Shown here one piece after another: positions 1-8,722 of a stretch of DNA of 64,000 nt. Origin of the DNA: Roseivirga pacifica (GTDB lineage Bacteria; Bacteroidota; Bacteroidia; Cytophagales; Cyclobacteriaceae). Location: the NCBI RefSeq assembly GCF_900111145.1, contig NZ_FOIR01000001.1, positions 503,501 to 567,500 on the forward strand, written 5' to 3'. Numbering within the stretch: position 1 is the stretch's first letter; each line of letters begins with the position of its first letter. The notes beneath the pieces are model-generated. The model made no database searches, had not been told where the DNA came from, and saw only the letters and a list, made by a program, of their open reading frames with translations. The position numbers and the translations under genes were made by a program.

Positions 1-1049
1 TCTGGCGTGAAGAATGTGAGTTCTGTTTTGCCGTTTGCATAGTAATCTAAACGAGCAAATCCCATGGTGTTATCGGCATAAAGCGCATCGCCCTTTTGCT
101 TTACGTGCGCATTATTCTTAGAGCCTGATCCACTTACAATATAGTTTACCCCGTCCTTTCTAATATGCTCCAGCGCATGTTCGTGACCAGCTACATGCAC
201 CAAGTCTGGGTGTTGCTGCATTAACGTAACCATTGACTGGCTAAAGCGCTTGTAAATAGGGTGCGAAGTATCCTGAATATTGCCAAAGATTTTTCGATAA
301 AGCGGGTAAATAGAACCAAGTCCTGGCAATGGAATATACAGGTTCTTCATGCTTTTGGAGGCGGTAAGCGGAAAGAGGTGATCTTTGGCCGAAAATACGC
401 CACCGTGAATTCCATAGGTGTACATAGGGTGGTGCGATGCCACTATTACTTTTTTATTGGCATTTCTAAGCAGGGCATCTTTTAAAGCATCAGCAATTTC
501 GACTGCAGAGGTAGCGTTGCAGTCTTCATTGTCGGGCTTTATGCCGCGGTGCAAAAACCACTGAGTATCTACAATTATGAGTGTTATGTTGTCATGAATA
601 GGCACTTCTACTGGTCCAGGGCAGCCTTTAGAAGGTAGCCAAACATCGGTAGAATCGAGGGCCGCTTCTACATACTGTTCCTGCAAGTTGAGCCAGTCGA
701 GCCCTTCATCTGCACCTTGCTTCCAATCGTGGTTACCGGGCACAAAAATGGTATTTCCGTTAAAACCTCGTACTGCATCTATTTGGCCATTAATGGCAAT
801 TTCTGCTTCAGCTCGCAAAGGGTGCCCTTTTGGTGGCATTCCTTTTGGGTAAATATTGTCCCCCAGAAAAACAACAGAGCCTTTGTTACCGACCTTTTGA
901 AGTTCGGTTTTAAGCAATTCCAACACCGGGTTTTCGTAAGGTTCACCGGCATCACCAATAAGAAAAACACTGTGAACAATCTCTCCGTTTTGGGCAGAAA
1001 GCTGCACAAAAGGAAACAACATCAGAAAAAATAAAAGGCGAGTTTTCAA
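1..1049 (-). CDS. Secreted calcineurin-like metallophosphoesterase (3' end outside window)
   Basis: The reading frame runs off the left edge, so the C-terminus is missing. It begins with TTG at 1049, giving a clean signal peptide (LKTRLLFFLMLFPFVQLSAQ) that an ATG nine codons later would shorten. All metallophosphoesterase metal motifs are visible: GDAGEP near residue 32, GDNIYPKG near 63, GNHDW near 105, HHP near 206 and GHEH near 288. This predicts a periplasmic or cell-surface dinuclear-metal phosphatase, perhaps of the purple-acid-phosphatase-like group; the substrate is unknown. It lies downstream of the SdiA-regulated-like gene on the same strand, 55 bases away. Confidence 0.8.
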   Translation of the reverse strand, partial: MKTRLLFFLMLFPFVQLSAQNGEIVHSVFLIGDAGEPYENPVLELLKTELQKVGNKGSVVFLGDNIYPKGMPPKGHPLRAEAEIAINGQIDAVRGFNGNTIFVPGNHDWKQGADEGLDWLNLQEQYVEAALDSTDVWLPSKGCPGPVEVPIHDNITLIIVDTQWFLHRGIKPDNEDCNATSAVEIADALKDALLRNANKKVIVASHHPMYTYGIHGGVFSAKDHLFPLTASKSMKNLYIPLPGLGSIYPLYRKIFGNIQDTSHPIYKRFSQSMVTLMQQHPDLVHVAGHEHALEHIRKDGVNYIVSGSGSKNNAHVKQKGDALYADNTMGFARLDYYANGKTELTFFTP

Positions 1050-1104
1050 GGCTAATGGGTTATTAAAAAAGCAAACAGCAATTAATGCTTTAAAATTCAA
1101 CTAC

Positions 1105-1935
1105 TTAATTTTTTTGCGAGAACTTCAGTATCGTACCACCGTCACTGTCGATTTCGTTGCTAATGAATAGGTCGCCATTGGGCGAAAAAGTAATACCTTC
1201 TGGTTGGGGGAAAAGGCGCTTGCCTAAACGCGTTAGGTTTTTAGGTTTGCCTTCATTGCTAAATATAATCAAAGCGTTTTTAACGGCAGAAAGCACATAA
1301 ACCTCGCCTGTAAGCGGGTGCACAGCCACACCCGATGGACTAAAGCGAAAATCATCGCCAACCACACGTTCTAAATCTTTATTGAGAATGACGTATGCTG
1401 GCAGCTTATCAAATTCGTCTGTTGCCAAATCAAAACTGTAAACAGCTTTGCCTTTTACGTCTATGTTTTTTACGTCTCCACTGCCTTTTAGCCCAATTAG
1501 CAAACGATTATTCACGTGGTCGTAACCCAAACCTTCTACGTTATTCTTCTTGTCAAAGGGAGTTTTTATGGCTTCAACAACACCTTCCATATAAATATTG
1601 AAACGGTGCATTTTTCCAGTACTTTCTATCGCATAAATAAAGTCGCCAACGCGTTCTATGCCTTCAAAATCGCCATCTCCATGAAACCGTACACGATGCA
1701 CGATTTCCATTTTTGAGAGATCATAAACGTACATTCGGCCGTGTTCATCATTTAGCATAGCCAACTGGTTAGGCTGGTAGTAAGTAAGTGCCGATACCTC
1801 CTCTAAATAATCAGGCAGCACATAAATTTGGTCTGGCGACTCAAAATCGTAGGGCGGTTTTTCGCCAATTTGTGCTTGCGCAAAAAGGACTGTGCTAAGT
1901 AGAGTAAAAGTGACCTGAAGCGTGAGTTTTCGCAT
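1105..1935 (-). CDS. SdiA-regulated domain beta-propeller protein, secreted
   Basis: A 276-residue protein with a signal peptide (residues 1-22, ending in AQA). The body consists of repeated beta-rich blades and carries the family's DFEGIERVG segment near residue 89 and a QPEGITFSPNGDLFISNE-like blade near the C-terminus, typical of the SdiA-regulated (YjiK-like) family. Members fold as six-bladed propellers related to NHL and YncE proteins; no reaction is established. The protein is probably periplasmic or extracellular. It is followed by the metallophosphoesterase on the same strand and preceded by another secreted protein, so the three may share a transcript. Function beyond the fold is not known. 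Confidence 0.7.
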   Translation of the reverse strand: MRKLTLQVTFTLLSTVLFAQAQIGEKPPYDFESPDQIYVLPDYLEEVSALTYYQPNQLAMLNDEHGRMYVYDLSKMEIVHRVRFHGDGDFEGIERVGDFIYAIESTGKMHRFNIYMEGVVEAIKTPFDKKNNVEGLGYDHVNNRLLIGLKGSGDVKNIDVKGKAVYSFDLATDEFDKLPAYVILNKDLERVVGDDFRFSPSGVAVHPLTGEVYVLSAVKNALIIFSNEGKPKNLTRLGKRLFPQPEGITFSPNGDLFISNEIDSDGGTILKFSQKN

Positions 1936-1979
1936 ATTGAGCTTTCAACAGCAACAATGTACAGAAAATTCCAAAGAGG

Positions 1980-2852
1980 CTATTTACAGTTGCCGTGGTA
2001 AGCCAGAAAGTACTTTACATCGTTAAAATAGATTTCTCCATTTTGCTGTTTGCCTTCTAAAATAACCTGTGTATTGGGCGAATGACTAAAGGTGAGGATT
2101 ATTCGGCCTTCCTCGCCTTTTCCCTCAATTTTGTAGGTGCCTTTTTGCTTGCCACGAAGCGTTCTGCCTGAATAGTTTTTAAATGTTCCTTTGCGTTTAA
2201 TGCGTGCGGTAAAGGTACCATCGGGGCAAAGCCAAAACTCATTGTCCAATGTTCCTTTTAAAGATGAGTCGTAGTGGAATATGTGTTTGTCGTTTAGTTC
2301 TTCGCTCCAAACATAGGTGCCACTGGCCGAGGGAGCGGTAGGTTCGCCTATTTCCATATTGTCGAAAAATGTTTGCAGAGTCGACTCAAAGGACGCATGA
2401 TTCCGAGCATTGGTATTGATTAATAAACCAACACATTGGCCACTTTCACCACATTCAATTTGCAAATAGCCGTTGTTTTGACTGTTCGATGATATCTTCA
2501 ATTCACTCTTTAAAGAAGTAGCCGTGGTTTTTACTTCGCCAGCCGACTTAATTTCAATGCCGGGCGTTAGCTCCATGCCACTTACCAATTCAGCTTTAAT
2601 TATCTGCAGATTGTCTTCTACCGGAAAGCCGCGCAAGGTTACATTGGCGGTGTCGTTGCTAAGCGTTAGCATTTCGGTGCCTTCGGTGGCATAACCTTTC
2701 CATTTGGGCGGAATCGTAAGTTTTATTCCGTGCCAGGGAATGTCTATGTAGTCGCCACCTTTGTAAATTTTGCCCGTTCTGATGGTTTCTTGAGCAAAAC
2801 TGCTGAATGAAAGAAGTACTAAAAGTAGACCGATAAAGAGTTTGAGTTTCAT
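1980..2852 (-). CDS. Secreted protein of unknown function
   Basis: A 290-residue protein with a signal peptide ending at SSFAQ near residue 20. I do not recognise the family. The N-terminal half has a WHGIKLTIPPKWKGY stretch, which resembles small lipocalin-like or PsbP-like domains that begin with a hydrophobic ligand-facing strand, but this is only a resemblance. The C-terminal third is a beta-rich segment (FWLCPDGTFTARIKRKG, GTYKIEGKGEEGR) like the small lipid-binding-type beta barrels seen in secreted Bacteroidota proteins. It is probably periplasmic. The ATG at 2852 is the only start that gives a signal peptide. Confidence 0.5.
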   Translation of the reverse strand: MKLKLFIGLLLVLLSFSSFAQETIRTGKIYKGGDYIDIPWHGIKLTIPPKWKGYATEGTEMLTLSNDTANVTLRGFPVEDNLQIIKAELVSGMELTPGIEIKSAGEVKTTATSLKSELKISSNSQNNGYLQIECGESGQCVGLLINTNARNHASFESTLQTFFDNMEIGEPTAPSASGTYVWSEELNDKHIFHYDSSLKGTLDNEFWLCPDGTFTARIKRKGTFKNYSGRTLRGKQKGTYKIEGKGEEGRIILTFSHSPNTQVILEGKQQNGEIYFNDVKYFLAYHGNCK

Positions 2853-3086
2853 AGCTGAGCGGTTTTAATGACCTTATTCTACTTTTTGAAAATAAGGAAT
2901 GTGAAGGGAATTCTTCTTATTCAACGAATAAATAGTACTAATTAATGTTTAAGGGTGCGTTTACTCTTTTTAACAATATTTAAAAGTGCTAAAAGAAATG
3001 ATGTTGCGGCCGTTGGCGTTGTTAGTGGGTTGGAACAATTCGCATAAAATGTAAATTGCTCTATTGAATTGAAGATGTGTAAATTA

Positions 3087-3102
3087 CGAGTTCACTTACT
3101 CG
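3087..3102. repeat. Short inverted repeat upstream of HD-PycTM gene
   Basis: CGAGT and ACTCG form a 5-bp dyad separated by 6 bases, 13 bases before the start codon at 3116. It sits in the 263-base divergent region 2853-3115, which otherwise shows no gene, no TAnnTTTG box and no long repeat. It could be an operator or chance. Confidence 0.2.
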
Positions 3103-3115
3103 ATAAGGTTTTAAA

Positions 3116-4342
3116 ATGAGTCAAAACGGTAGTATACTGGAACAGTCGAAGGCTTATGCCAGCCAAATTCTGCAAGATCAGCTGGACGACATGTTTGTTT
3201 ACCACAACCTGAACCATACCCAACGTGTTGTGGAGGCGGCCAAAATGATTGGAGAAGCCAGTGGCTTATCGGGCGAGGAGCAGGAAGTAGTAGACATTGC
3301 CGCTTGGTTTCACGATACGGGCTATTCTTTGGGCTGCAACCAGCACGAAAAATCGAGTGCTGAAATAGCACGAACTTTTCTTGAAGAAAAAGGCGTTGAT
3401 AATGCCAAGATTACCCAGGTGATTGACTGCATTATGGCTACACGGGTTCCGCAAAAGCCTAGCAACCTAATGGAGCAGGTGCTTTGCGATGCAGACTTGG
3501 CGCACTTGGCCTGCGAAGATTACACAGATATGTCGGAGCGCATGCACAAGGAAATTGAAAAAGTGCACGACAAGCAAATAGAGACCAAAAAATGGAACGA
3601 AATGAACTATGCCTTTTTTAAGGATCATGAGTATTTCACGCCATTTGCAAAAGAACACTTACAACCAGTGAAAGAGGAAAATCTAAGCGCCATTAAAAAG
3701 GCAAAGAGCGACAAAGCAGTAGACGAAAAATACGTAAAGAAGCTCGAGAAAAAGCTGGCCAAATTGGAGGCTAAGGCCGAAAAAAAGCCAGACCGTGGTA
3801 TTGAGACCATGTTTAGAACCACCTCTAAAAATCACTTGGAATTGAGTGCCATGGCCGACAATAAGGCCAACATCATGATTTCAGTGAATACCATTATTCT
3901 ATCGGTTGTAGTGTCGGTATTGATCAGAAAGCTGTACGAATACCCAAACCTAATTCTTCCGACAATTCTACTTATTGTGGTTTGTTTGGTTACCATTGTT
4001 TTGGCCATTTTGGCTACACGACCGAATGTTTCTTCAGGAACTTTTACCGATGATGAAGTCCTAAACAAGCGAACCAACCTGTTGTTTTTTGGCAACTTTC
4101 ATAAAATGAAACTTGAGCGCTATGAGTGGGGAATGAAAGAAATGATGCGCGATGGCGATTACCTCTACGGCAGTTTAATAAAAGACATTTACTTTCTTGG
4201 GGTTGTATTGGGCAAAAAGTACAAACTACTACGTATTTGCTATACCACGTTTATGATTGGCTTTGTAGTTTCCATTATTGCCTTTGTGGTGGCCATGTTA
4301 CTTTATCCGCCAACCGACCAAACAGGTTTTTATACTTTTTAA
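3116..4342 (+). CDS. HD-domain phosphohydrolase fused to a PycTM-like (DUF5706) membrane domain
   Basis: A 408-residue two-domain protein. Residues 1-185 are an HD hydrolase with a complete metal set: H34 in NLNHTQRV, H66-D67 in WFHDTG, H77 and D125/D127 in CDADLAH. A charged, Lys/Glu-rich coiled-coil linker (about 190-228) leads to residues 230-400, which match the Pycsar effector transmembrane family (FRTTSKNHLELSAMADNKAN) with membrane helices near 253-270, 280-300 and 376-397. The HD part probably cleaves a phosphate ester, perhaps a nucleotide, and the C-terminus anchors it in the inner membrane. No nucleotide cyclase is next to it, so a complete Pycsar defence pair is not present here. 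The ABC permease begins 40 bases downstream. Confidence 0.8.
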   Translation: MSQNGSILEQSKAYASQILQDQLDDMFVYHNLNHTQRVVEAAKMIGEASGLSGEEQEVVDIAAWFHDTGYSLGCNQHEKSSAEIARTFLEEKGVDNAKITQVIDCIMATRVPQKPSNLMEQVLCDADLAHLACEDYTDMSERMHKEIEKVHDKQIETKKWNEMNYAFFKDHEYFTPFAKEHLQPVKEENLSAIKKAKSDKAVDEKYVKKLEKKLAKLEAKAEKKPDRGIETMFRTTSKNHLELSAMADNKANIMISVNTIILSVVVSVLIRKLYEYPNLILPTILLIVVCLVTIVLAILATRPNVSSGTFTDDEVLNKRTNLLFFGNFHKMKLERYEWGMKEMMRDGDYLYGSLIKDIYFLGVVLGKKYKLLRICYTTFMIGFVVSIIAFVVAMLLYPPTDQTGFYTF

Positions 4343-4382
4343 TGGTAAAAAGTTTTAGCTTAAGGAGTTATCTCCTTCGGCT

Positions 4383-6788
4383 ATGATTAAAAATTACTTT
4401 AAGGTTGCGCTTCGCACCATTCAGAAAAACCCCGGTTATGCGGCTGTAAACATCTTTGGGCTAACGCTTGGCATTAGCTCTTTTTTGCTCATTTTCCTGG
4501 TAGTTCAATACGAGTTTAGCTTCGATAAACAACATGCCGATTGGCAAAATATTTATCGGATTAACAATGAGCTACAACTTAGCAGTGGCAACTATAAGTA
4601 CCCAACCTGTACCTCTGCATTGGCCCCAGGGCTACAGCAAGCCATGCCCGAAGTGTACGATTACACCCGTCTAAGCGGTGGTGGCCAGCAGGTAGTTATT
4701 GAAATTGATGCTGAGTTTTTTAAGGAAGATGAACTGTTCTTTGCCGATAAAAACTTTCTTCAGTTTTTCGATTTTGAATTGCTGAGTGGAAATCCGGCAG
4801 AGGCGCTTAACGCCCCGAATAGCGCGGTGCTCACTGAGCGTGCGGCCATTAAATATTTTGGCACTACCAATGCCGTGGGCAAAACTTTTAAGGCTAATGC
4901 CAACCAAGTAACCCAGTACAATGTAACGGCCGTGCTGAAGGATCTTCCAGAAAGTTCTCACATTCAATTTGAGCTCCTTTTTTCTAACGAAACGCTGCGC
5001 GTAAATAACGACAATAATGTGCTGTTCAATTGGAATGGTGATGGCTATTACTCCTATTTTAAGTTGAAGGAAGGCACTAGTGAGGCACGTGTACTCAGCA
5101 CCATGGCCGAGCTTAAGGCACAGAATATTCCGGAAGACAGGCAAAACATGTTTAATCCGGAGATTATTCCTTTGGCCGATATTCATTTACACTCCAACCT
5201 CAGGAACGAAATTGTGCCAAATGGAAACATCGATTTTGTTTACATATTCTCTGCTGTGGCCATTTTTATACTGGTTATTGCAGGTATTAACTATATGAAT
5301 CTGGCCACGGCCAGGTCGGCCAAAAGAGCGCAAGAAGTAGGGATTAGAAAAGTGCTTGGCGCTGTGAAAAACCAATTGATGACGCAGTTTTTAAGCGAAT
5401 CAATCATTCTTACAGGTCTTTCGGCTGTGCTTTCTTTAGTTATTATTAGCACACTTATTGGGCCGTTTTCAGGCTTTATCGATAGAAGTATTGGCTGGTC
5501 GGCAGTACTTCAGGCGCCAGTGCTGTTGGTAACACTGCTCATCGTTTTAATAATTGGCTTTGGTTCCGGTATATACCCAGCCATTTTCCTTTCGAGCTTT
5601 AGGCCGGTAGTTGTACTTAAAAGCAAGTTAGTGCCTGGCATGGGCAGTTCAGGTATTTTCAGAAAGGCGCTTGTGGTGTTCCAATTCGCTATTTCTATAG
5701 TTATGATTATTGGTACTGCAGTGGTATACGACCAGCTTACCTATATGAAAAACAAGCCGCTGGGTTACGAGAAGGAGAACATTATGTTGGTGTCTAACAC
5801 CAATCAGGCCGTAACTCCACAGATCAAAACCTTCAAAACAGAGCTCATGAAGTTTGCCGGTATCGAGTCGGTATCTGCATCGCTGAGTAAGCCGGGTGGC
5901 CTGCGCCCCATCATTTTTATACGCTCCGAAACCGTGGTAGATGATGAGGGGCTGAATTTGGCTGGCATCAACATCGACTTGGATTACTTCAACACCATGA
6001 ATATTGAAGTGGTGGAGGGTAGAAACTTTGATCCTAATATTCCTACCGATTCCACCCAAGCCATTATTGTAAACAAAAAGGCCGTTCAGGAACTGAACAT
6101 GCAGGATGGTGCCGTTGGCAAATACATAGATGTGCAGAGCTTTCAGGGTAACTGGGACAGAAAACAGATTATTGGAGTAATTGACAACATTAACTTTGAG
6201 CCGCTTCAGCGGGGGACCGAGTCTTGCTTTTATGCTAATTTCTTTCCTGTATATCAGCATTTTTACATTAAGCTCAACCCTGGAATGGTGAATGCTTCCA
6301 TTCAAGAAGTTGAGCGTGTTTGGCAGGAATTCGCACCCGACCAACCTTTTGAATATTCGTTTTTAGAAGACGATTTGAACAGCCTATATCAGTCCGAAGA
6401 GCAACTGAGTCAAGTGGTGATTTACTTTGCCTTTTTAGCCGTACTCATTGCCAGCTTAGGCTTGTTCGGTTTGGCATCCTTTTCTACCGAACAGCGCATA
6501 AAAGAAATAGGCGTGCGAAAAGTGTTGGGCGCATCAGTGAGCGAGATACTTTTCATACTGTCTAAAGACTTTGCTTTGTTGGTTGTTTTGGCTTTTGTGG
6601 TAGCTGCTCCTTTGGCTTATTACTTGGCCGACTGGTGGCTACAGAATTTTGCTTTTTCAGTTAATGTATCGGTGCTCACTTTCGTACTGTCGGGGCTTGG
6701 AGCATTGCTTATTGCATTGCTCACAGTAAGCTACAAAACCCTTGCTGCGGCACGTTCAAACCCTGTTAAGGCATTAAGGTCGGAATAG
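4383..6788 (+). CDS. ABC transporter permease, MacB/FtsX type (double FtsX)
   Basis: An 801-residue inner-membrane permease. It opens with the Bacteroidota-type start MIKNYFKVALRTIQKNPG, a first membrane helix, then a periplasmic MacB-core-like domain (about 40-280), three helices with the FtsX cytoplasmic loop ARSAKRAQEVGIRKVLGA (near 311), a second periplasmic domain, and a second helix set with QRIKEIGVRKVLGAS (near 702). Such proteins usually export antimicrobials, lipoproteins or signal peptides by mechanotransmission rather than moving substrate through the membrane. The partner ATPase follows after 143 bases. Nothing in the sequence identifies the substrate. Confidence 0.85.
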   Translation: MIKNYFKVALRTIQKNPGYAAVNIFGLTLGISSFLLIFLVVQYEFSFDKQHADWQNIYRINNELQLSSGNYKYPTCTSALAPGLQQAMPEVYDYTRLSGGGQQVVIEIDAEFFKEDELFFADKNFLQFFDFELLSGNPAEALNAPNSAVLTERAAIKYFGTTNAVGKTFKANANQVTQYNVTAVLKDLPESSHIQFELLFSNETLRVNNDNNVLFNWNGDGYYSYFKLKEGTSEARVLSTMAELKAQNIPEDRQNMFNPEIIPLADIHLHSNLRNEIVPNGNIDFVYIFSAVAIFILVIAGINYMNLATARSAKRAQEVGIRKVLGAVKNQLMTQFLSESIILTGLSAVLSLVIISTLIGPFSGFIDRSIGWSAVLQAPVLLVTLLIVLIIGFGSGIYPAIFLSSFRPVVVLKSKLVPGMGSSGIFRKALVVFQFAISIVMIIGTAVVYDQLTYMKNKPLGYEKENIMLVSNTNQAVTPQIKTFKTELMKFAGIESVSASLSKPGGLRPIIFIRSETVVDDEGLNLAGINIDLDYFNTMNIEVVEGRNFDPNIPTDSTQAIIVNKKAVQELNMQDGAVGKYIDVQSFQGNWDRKQIIGVIDNINFEPLQRGTESCFYANFFPVYQHFYIKLNPGMVNASIQEVERVWQEFAPDQPFEYSFLEDDLNSLYQSEEQLSQVVIYFAFLAVLIASLGLFGLASFSTEQRIKEIGVRKVLGASVSEILFILSKDFALLVVLAFVVAAPLAYYLADWWLQNFAFSVNVSVLTFVLSGLGALLIALLTVSYKTLAAARSNPVKALRSE

Positions 6789-6892
6789 AAATCCGTGTCG
6801 TTTTCGAACAAAGGTGGTCGAAAGTGTACACAATTAATTACAACAAATGCGGCATACACCTGAAAATGAATATATTCGCTATTGGCATATAA

Positions 6893-6913
6893 ATTGGTCA
6901 GAACGATTGGTCA
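6893..6913 (+). repeat. Direct repeat ATTGGTCA x2 upstream of ABC ATPase
   Basis: Two copies of ATTGGTCA (6893-6900 and 6906-6913), 13 bases apart start to start, lie 18 bases before the ATPase start. A tandem arrangement close to a gene start can be a regulator site. The evidence is limited to the repeat itself. Confidence 0.25.
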
Positions 6914-6931
6914 ACTCTTTAATTAAAACAA

Positions 6932-7606
6932 ATGATTAAACTCAAGGACATCGATAAGTATATCGACTCAAAATATCAGCGAACTTTCATTCTGAAAGGC
7001 ATCGATTTAGAAATTGAACAAGGTGAATTTGTTACCATTATGGGACCTAGTGGGGCGGGAAAATCTACCCTAATGAACATAATTGGAATGCTCGATGAGC
7101 CGTCTCAAGGAGAATACTACTTCTTTGATGAGCCAATTCACCGCATGAAAGAGCGCAAGCGTTCCGACCTGCACAAGCACCACATTGGTTTTGTGTTTCA
7201 GGCCTACCACCTGATTGATGAGTTGACAGTTTATGAAAACATTGAAACGCCACTTTTGTACAAGGGCGTAAAGTCTGCCGAGCGTAAAAGCTTGGTAGCT
7301 GAGATGCTCGACCGTTTTCAGATGGTAGCAAAGAAAGACCTTTTCCCAGAGCAACTTTCTGGGGGTCAGCAGCAGTTGGTGGGGGTAGCTCGTGCTTTAA
7401 TTGGGCAACCAAAGCTACTTTTGGCTGATGAACCAACTGGTAACCTACATACCGATCAGGCAGAAGAGATCATGAAACTCTTCCAAAAACTGAATTCCGA
7501 AGGAATGACCATAGTGCAGGTAACGCACTCTAAGGCCAATGCGGCCTATGGCAAGCGCACCATTAACCTATTGGATGGTGCAGTAGAAACGGATGATAGA
7601 CATTAA
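6932..7606 (+). CDS. ABC transporter ATP-binding protein (MacB/LolD family)
   Basis: A 224-residue ATPase with Walker A GPSGAGKST (38-46), Q-loop Q90, signature LSGGQ (142-146), Walker B LLLADEPTG (162-170) and switch H199. The signature continues QQLVGVARAL, with Leu where MacB and LolD proteins usually have Arg (QQRVAIARAL), and the DxHT of the D-loop region reads NLHTDQ instead of NLDS. These changes are near but not inside the ATP site. It is the partner of the permease immediately upstream, from which a 143-base gap separates it; the gap may contain its own promoter. A hairpin follows the stop. Confidence 0.85.
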   Translation: MIKLKDIDKYIDSKYQRTFILKGIDLEIEQGEFVTIMGPSGAGKSTLMNIIGMLDEPSQGEYYFFDEPIHRMKERKRSDLHKHHIGFVFQAYHLIDELTVYENIETPLLYKGVKSAERKSLVAEMLDRFQMVAKKDLFPEQLSGGQQQLVGVARALIGQPKLLLADEPTGNLHTDQAEEIMKLFQKLNSEGMTIVQVTHSKANAAYGKRTINLLDGAVETDDRH

Positions 7607-7620
7607 TTGAATACCTCCGA

Positions 7621-7651
7621 TTCGTCCGACCACTTGAAGTGGTCAGACGAA
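7621..7651. terminator. Hairpin after ABC ATPase
   Basis: A 13- to 15-bp stem with one mismatch (TTCGTCCGACCACTT paired with AAGTGGTCAGACGAA) begins 15 bases after the ATPase stop. It lacks a strong T run (TTGTATC follows), so it may be a weak terminator or a 3' RNA-stabilising hairpin. Confidence 0.45.
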
Positions 7652-7759
7652 TTGTATCTTATACCAAAGTCTTAGTGTTGAGCTAGGGCTTTTTTTGTGG
7701 GTACTTTCTGTTAAAAAGCAATCGCTATATAGCTTAAACTAAGTACAAACCTTATTTTC

Positions 7760-8272
7760 ATGGGTATGTTTGGACTAGTCAAAGTGTCTGTCTTCTTCTT
7801 TTTTCTATTAAGCTCTTTTGTCCTCTTGGGAAGTGAATCGGATACCACAGTTTATAGTGATGAATTGCTCTCCTATTTTGAGCGCGGAATAAATCATGAG
7901 TTCTATAAAGAACTAGATGGTTCAAATAAACAGTTGGAAGTCTTCACTAATATTTATGATGCCAGCGCAATTGATACCGTTGTTTCATTTAGTTATTCAA
8001 GCAATACAGGAAGGGTATATATATCTGGCATTAACGGGAAGAGCTATTTGCTGGATTTCAAAGGATGCTTTAATGATGCAGAGTCAACCCCCTTTAGTGC
8101 GGACTACTATTCAAAGATAGTAGATATGCTGGCCAAAGCTGGCTTGTCTGAAGGTGGAAAAAAGGACAAGTTAATCGTACAAGGAATTGAATATATGATG
8201 AAAGTAGAATTCACTCTTTCAGAAAGTGGCAGAGGTTTTTGTATAGTTTATAAGGATGATGGTTTTGTTTAA
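7760..8272 (+). CDS. Small secreted protein of unknown function
   Basis: A 170-residue protein that I do not recognise. Residues 1-27 form a hydrophobic signal segment (VFFFFLLSSFVLLGSES); either M1 or M3 could be the start. The mature part is mixed alpha/beta with alternating hydrophobic residues (TVVSFSYSSNTGRVYIS) and only two Cys. It is the first of three small unrecognised genes between the ABC exporter and the carotenoid cluster, which suggests a variable, strain-specific stretch. No partner is apparent. Confidence 0.5.
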   Translation: MGMFGLVKVSVFFFFLLSSFVLLGSESDTTVYSDELLSYFERGINHEFYKELDGSNKQLEVFTNIYDASAIDTVVSFSYSSNTGRVYISGINGKSYLLDFKGCFNDAESTPFSADYYSKIVDMLAKAGLSEGGKKDKLIVQGIEYMMKVEFTLSESGRGFCIVYKDDGFV

Positions 8273-8313
8273 TAGTTTTTGTCTCAGAAGTTCGGACTGA
8301 TAGCAGGGTAAAG

Positions 8314-8610
8314 TTAATACCCTCTCATTTTTTGTAGTTGTAGATTCACCAATAGGACAAATACGCAAAGAAGAATTACTAATATATTGTGAGCCCATCT
8401 CAACCTTTTATTTGAAATCTTGAATGAGAAAAAGGGAAATACACTTATTAGCAATTTTATATACGCAACAACTAATCTCTTGCCTAGAATATTGGTCTGA
8501 GGAACTCGGGTCTCCCATGCAGGTTTTTTGTAGAGAAGATCATAAAACCGAATCCCGACCTTGGATAGTCCTATGACCATAAGTATTAGGGCTAAATTTT
8601 GAAGACTCAT
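8314..8610 (-). CDS. Small hypothetical membrane protein
   Basis: A 98-residue protein with about three hydrophobic segments (near 5-22, 47-63 and 75-92) and basic loops (ISNKRLRW). I do not recognise the family. It faces the preceding plus-strand gene, 41 bases between their stops. The alternate frame is much less gene-like, and the membrane-protein pattern supports this being real. Function unknown. Confidence 0.45.
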   Translation of the reverse strand: MSLQNLALILMVIGLSKVGIRFYDLLYKKPAWETRVPQTNILGKRLVVAYIKLLISVFPFFSFKISNKRLRWAHNILVILLCVFVLLVNLQLQKMRGY

Positions 8611-8722
8611 TTTTTCAATTTGCTTTAATTCAAGCCTAAAATTATTTTTTCACAGCCCGCGACCCAAGATTGGCTTCTCGCCAAGCCCAGTGGAGAAACA
8701 AAACTAATGCTAGTTGATGCTT

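Noticed and set aside
3116-4342. Complete Pycsar defence system
   Set aside because: The PycTM-like domain is present, but no pyrimidine nucleotide cyclase is adjacent and the domain is fused to an HD hydrolase.
4671-5186. 171-codon minus-strand frame inside the permease gene
   Set aside because: Antisense to the periplasmic domain coding region; no recognisable domain.
5649-6344. 231-codon open frame on the minus strand within the ABC permease gene
   Set aside because: It is antisense to a clear permease, shows no family motif or signal, and is explained by codon bias of the opposite strand.
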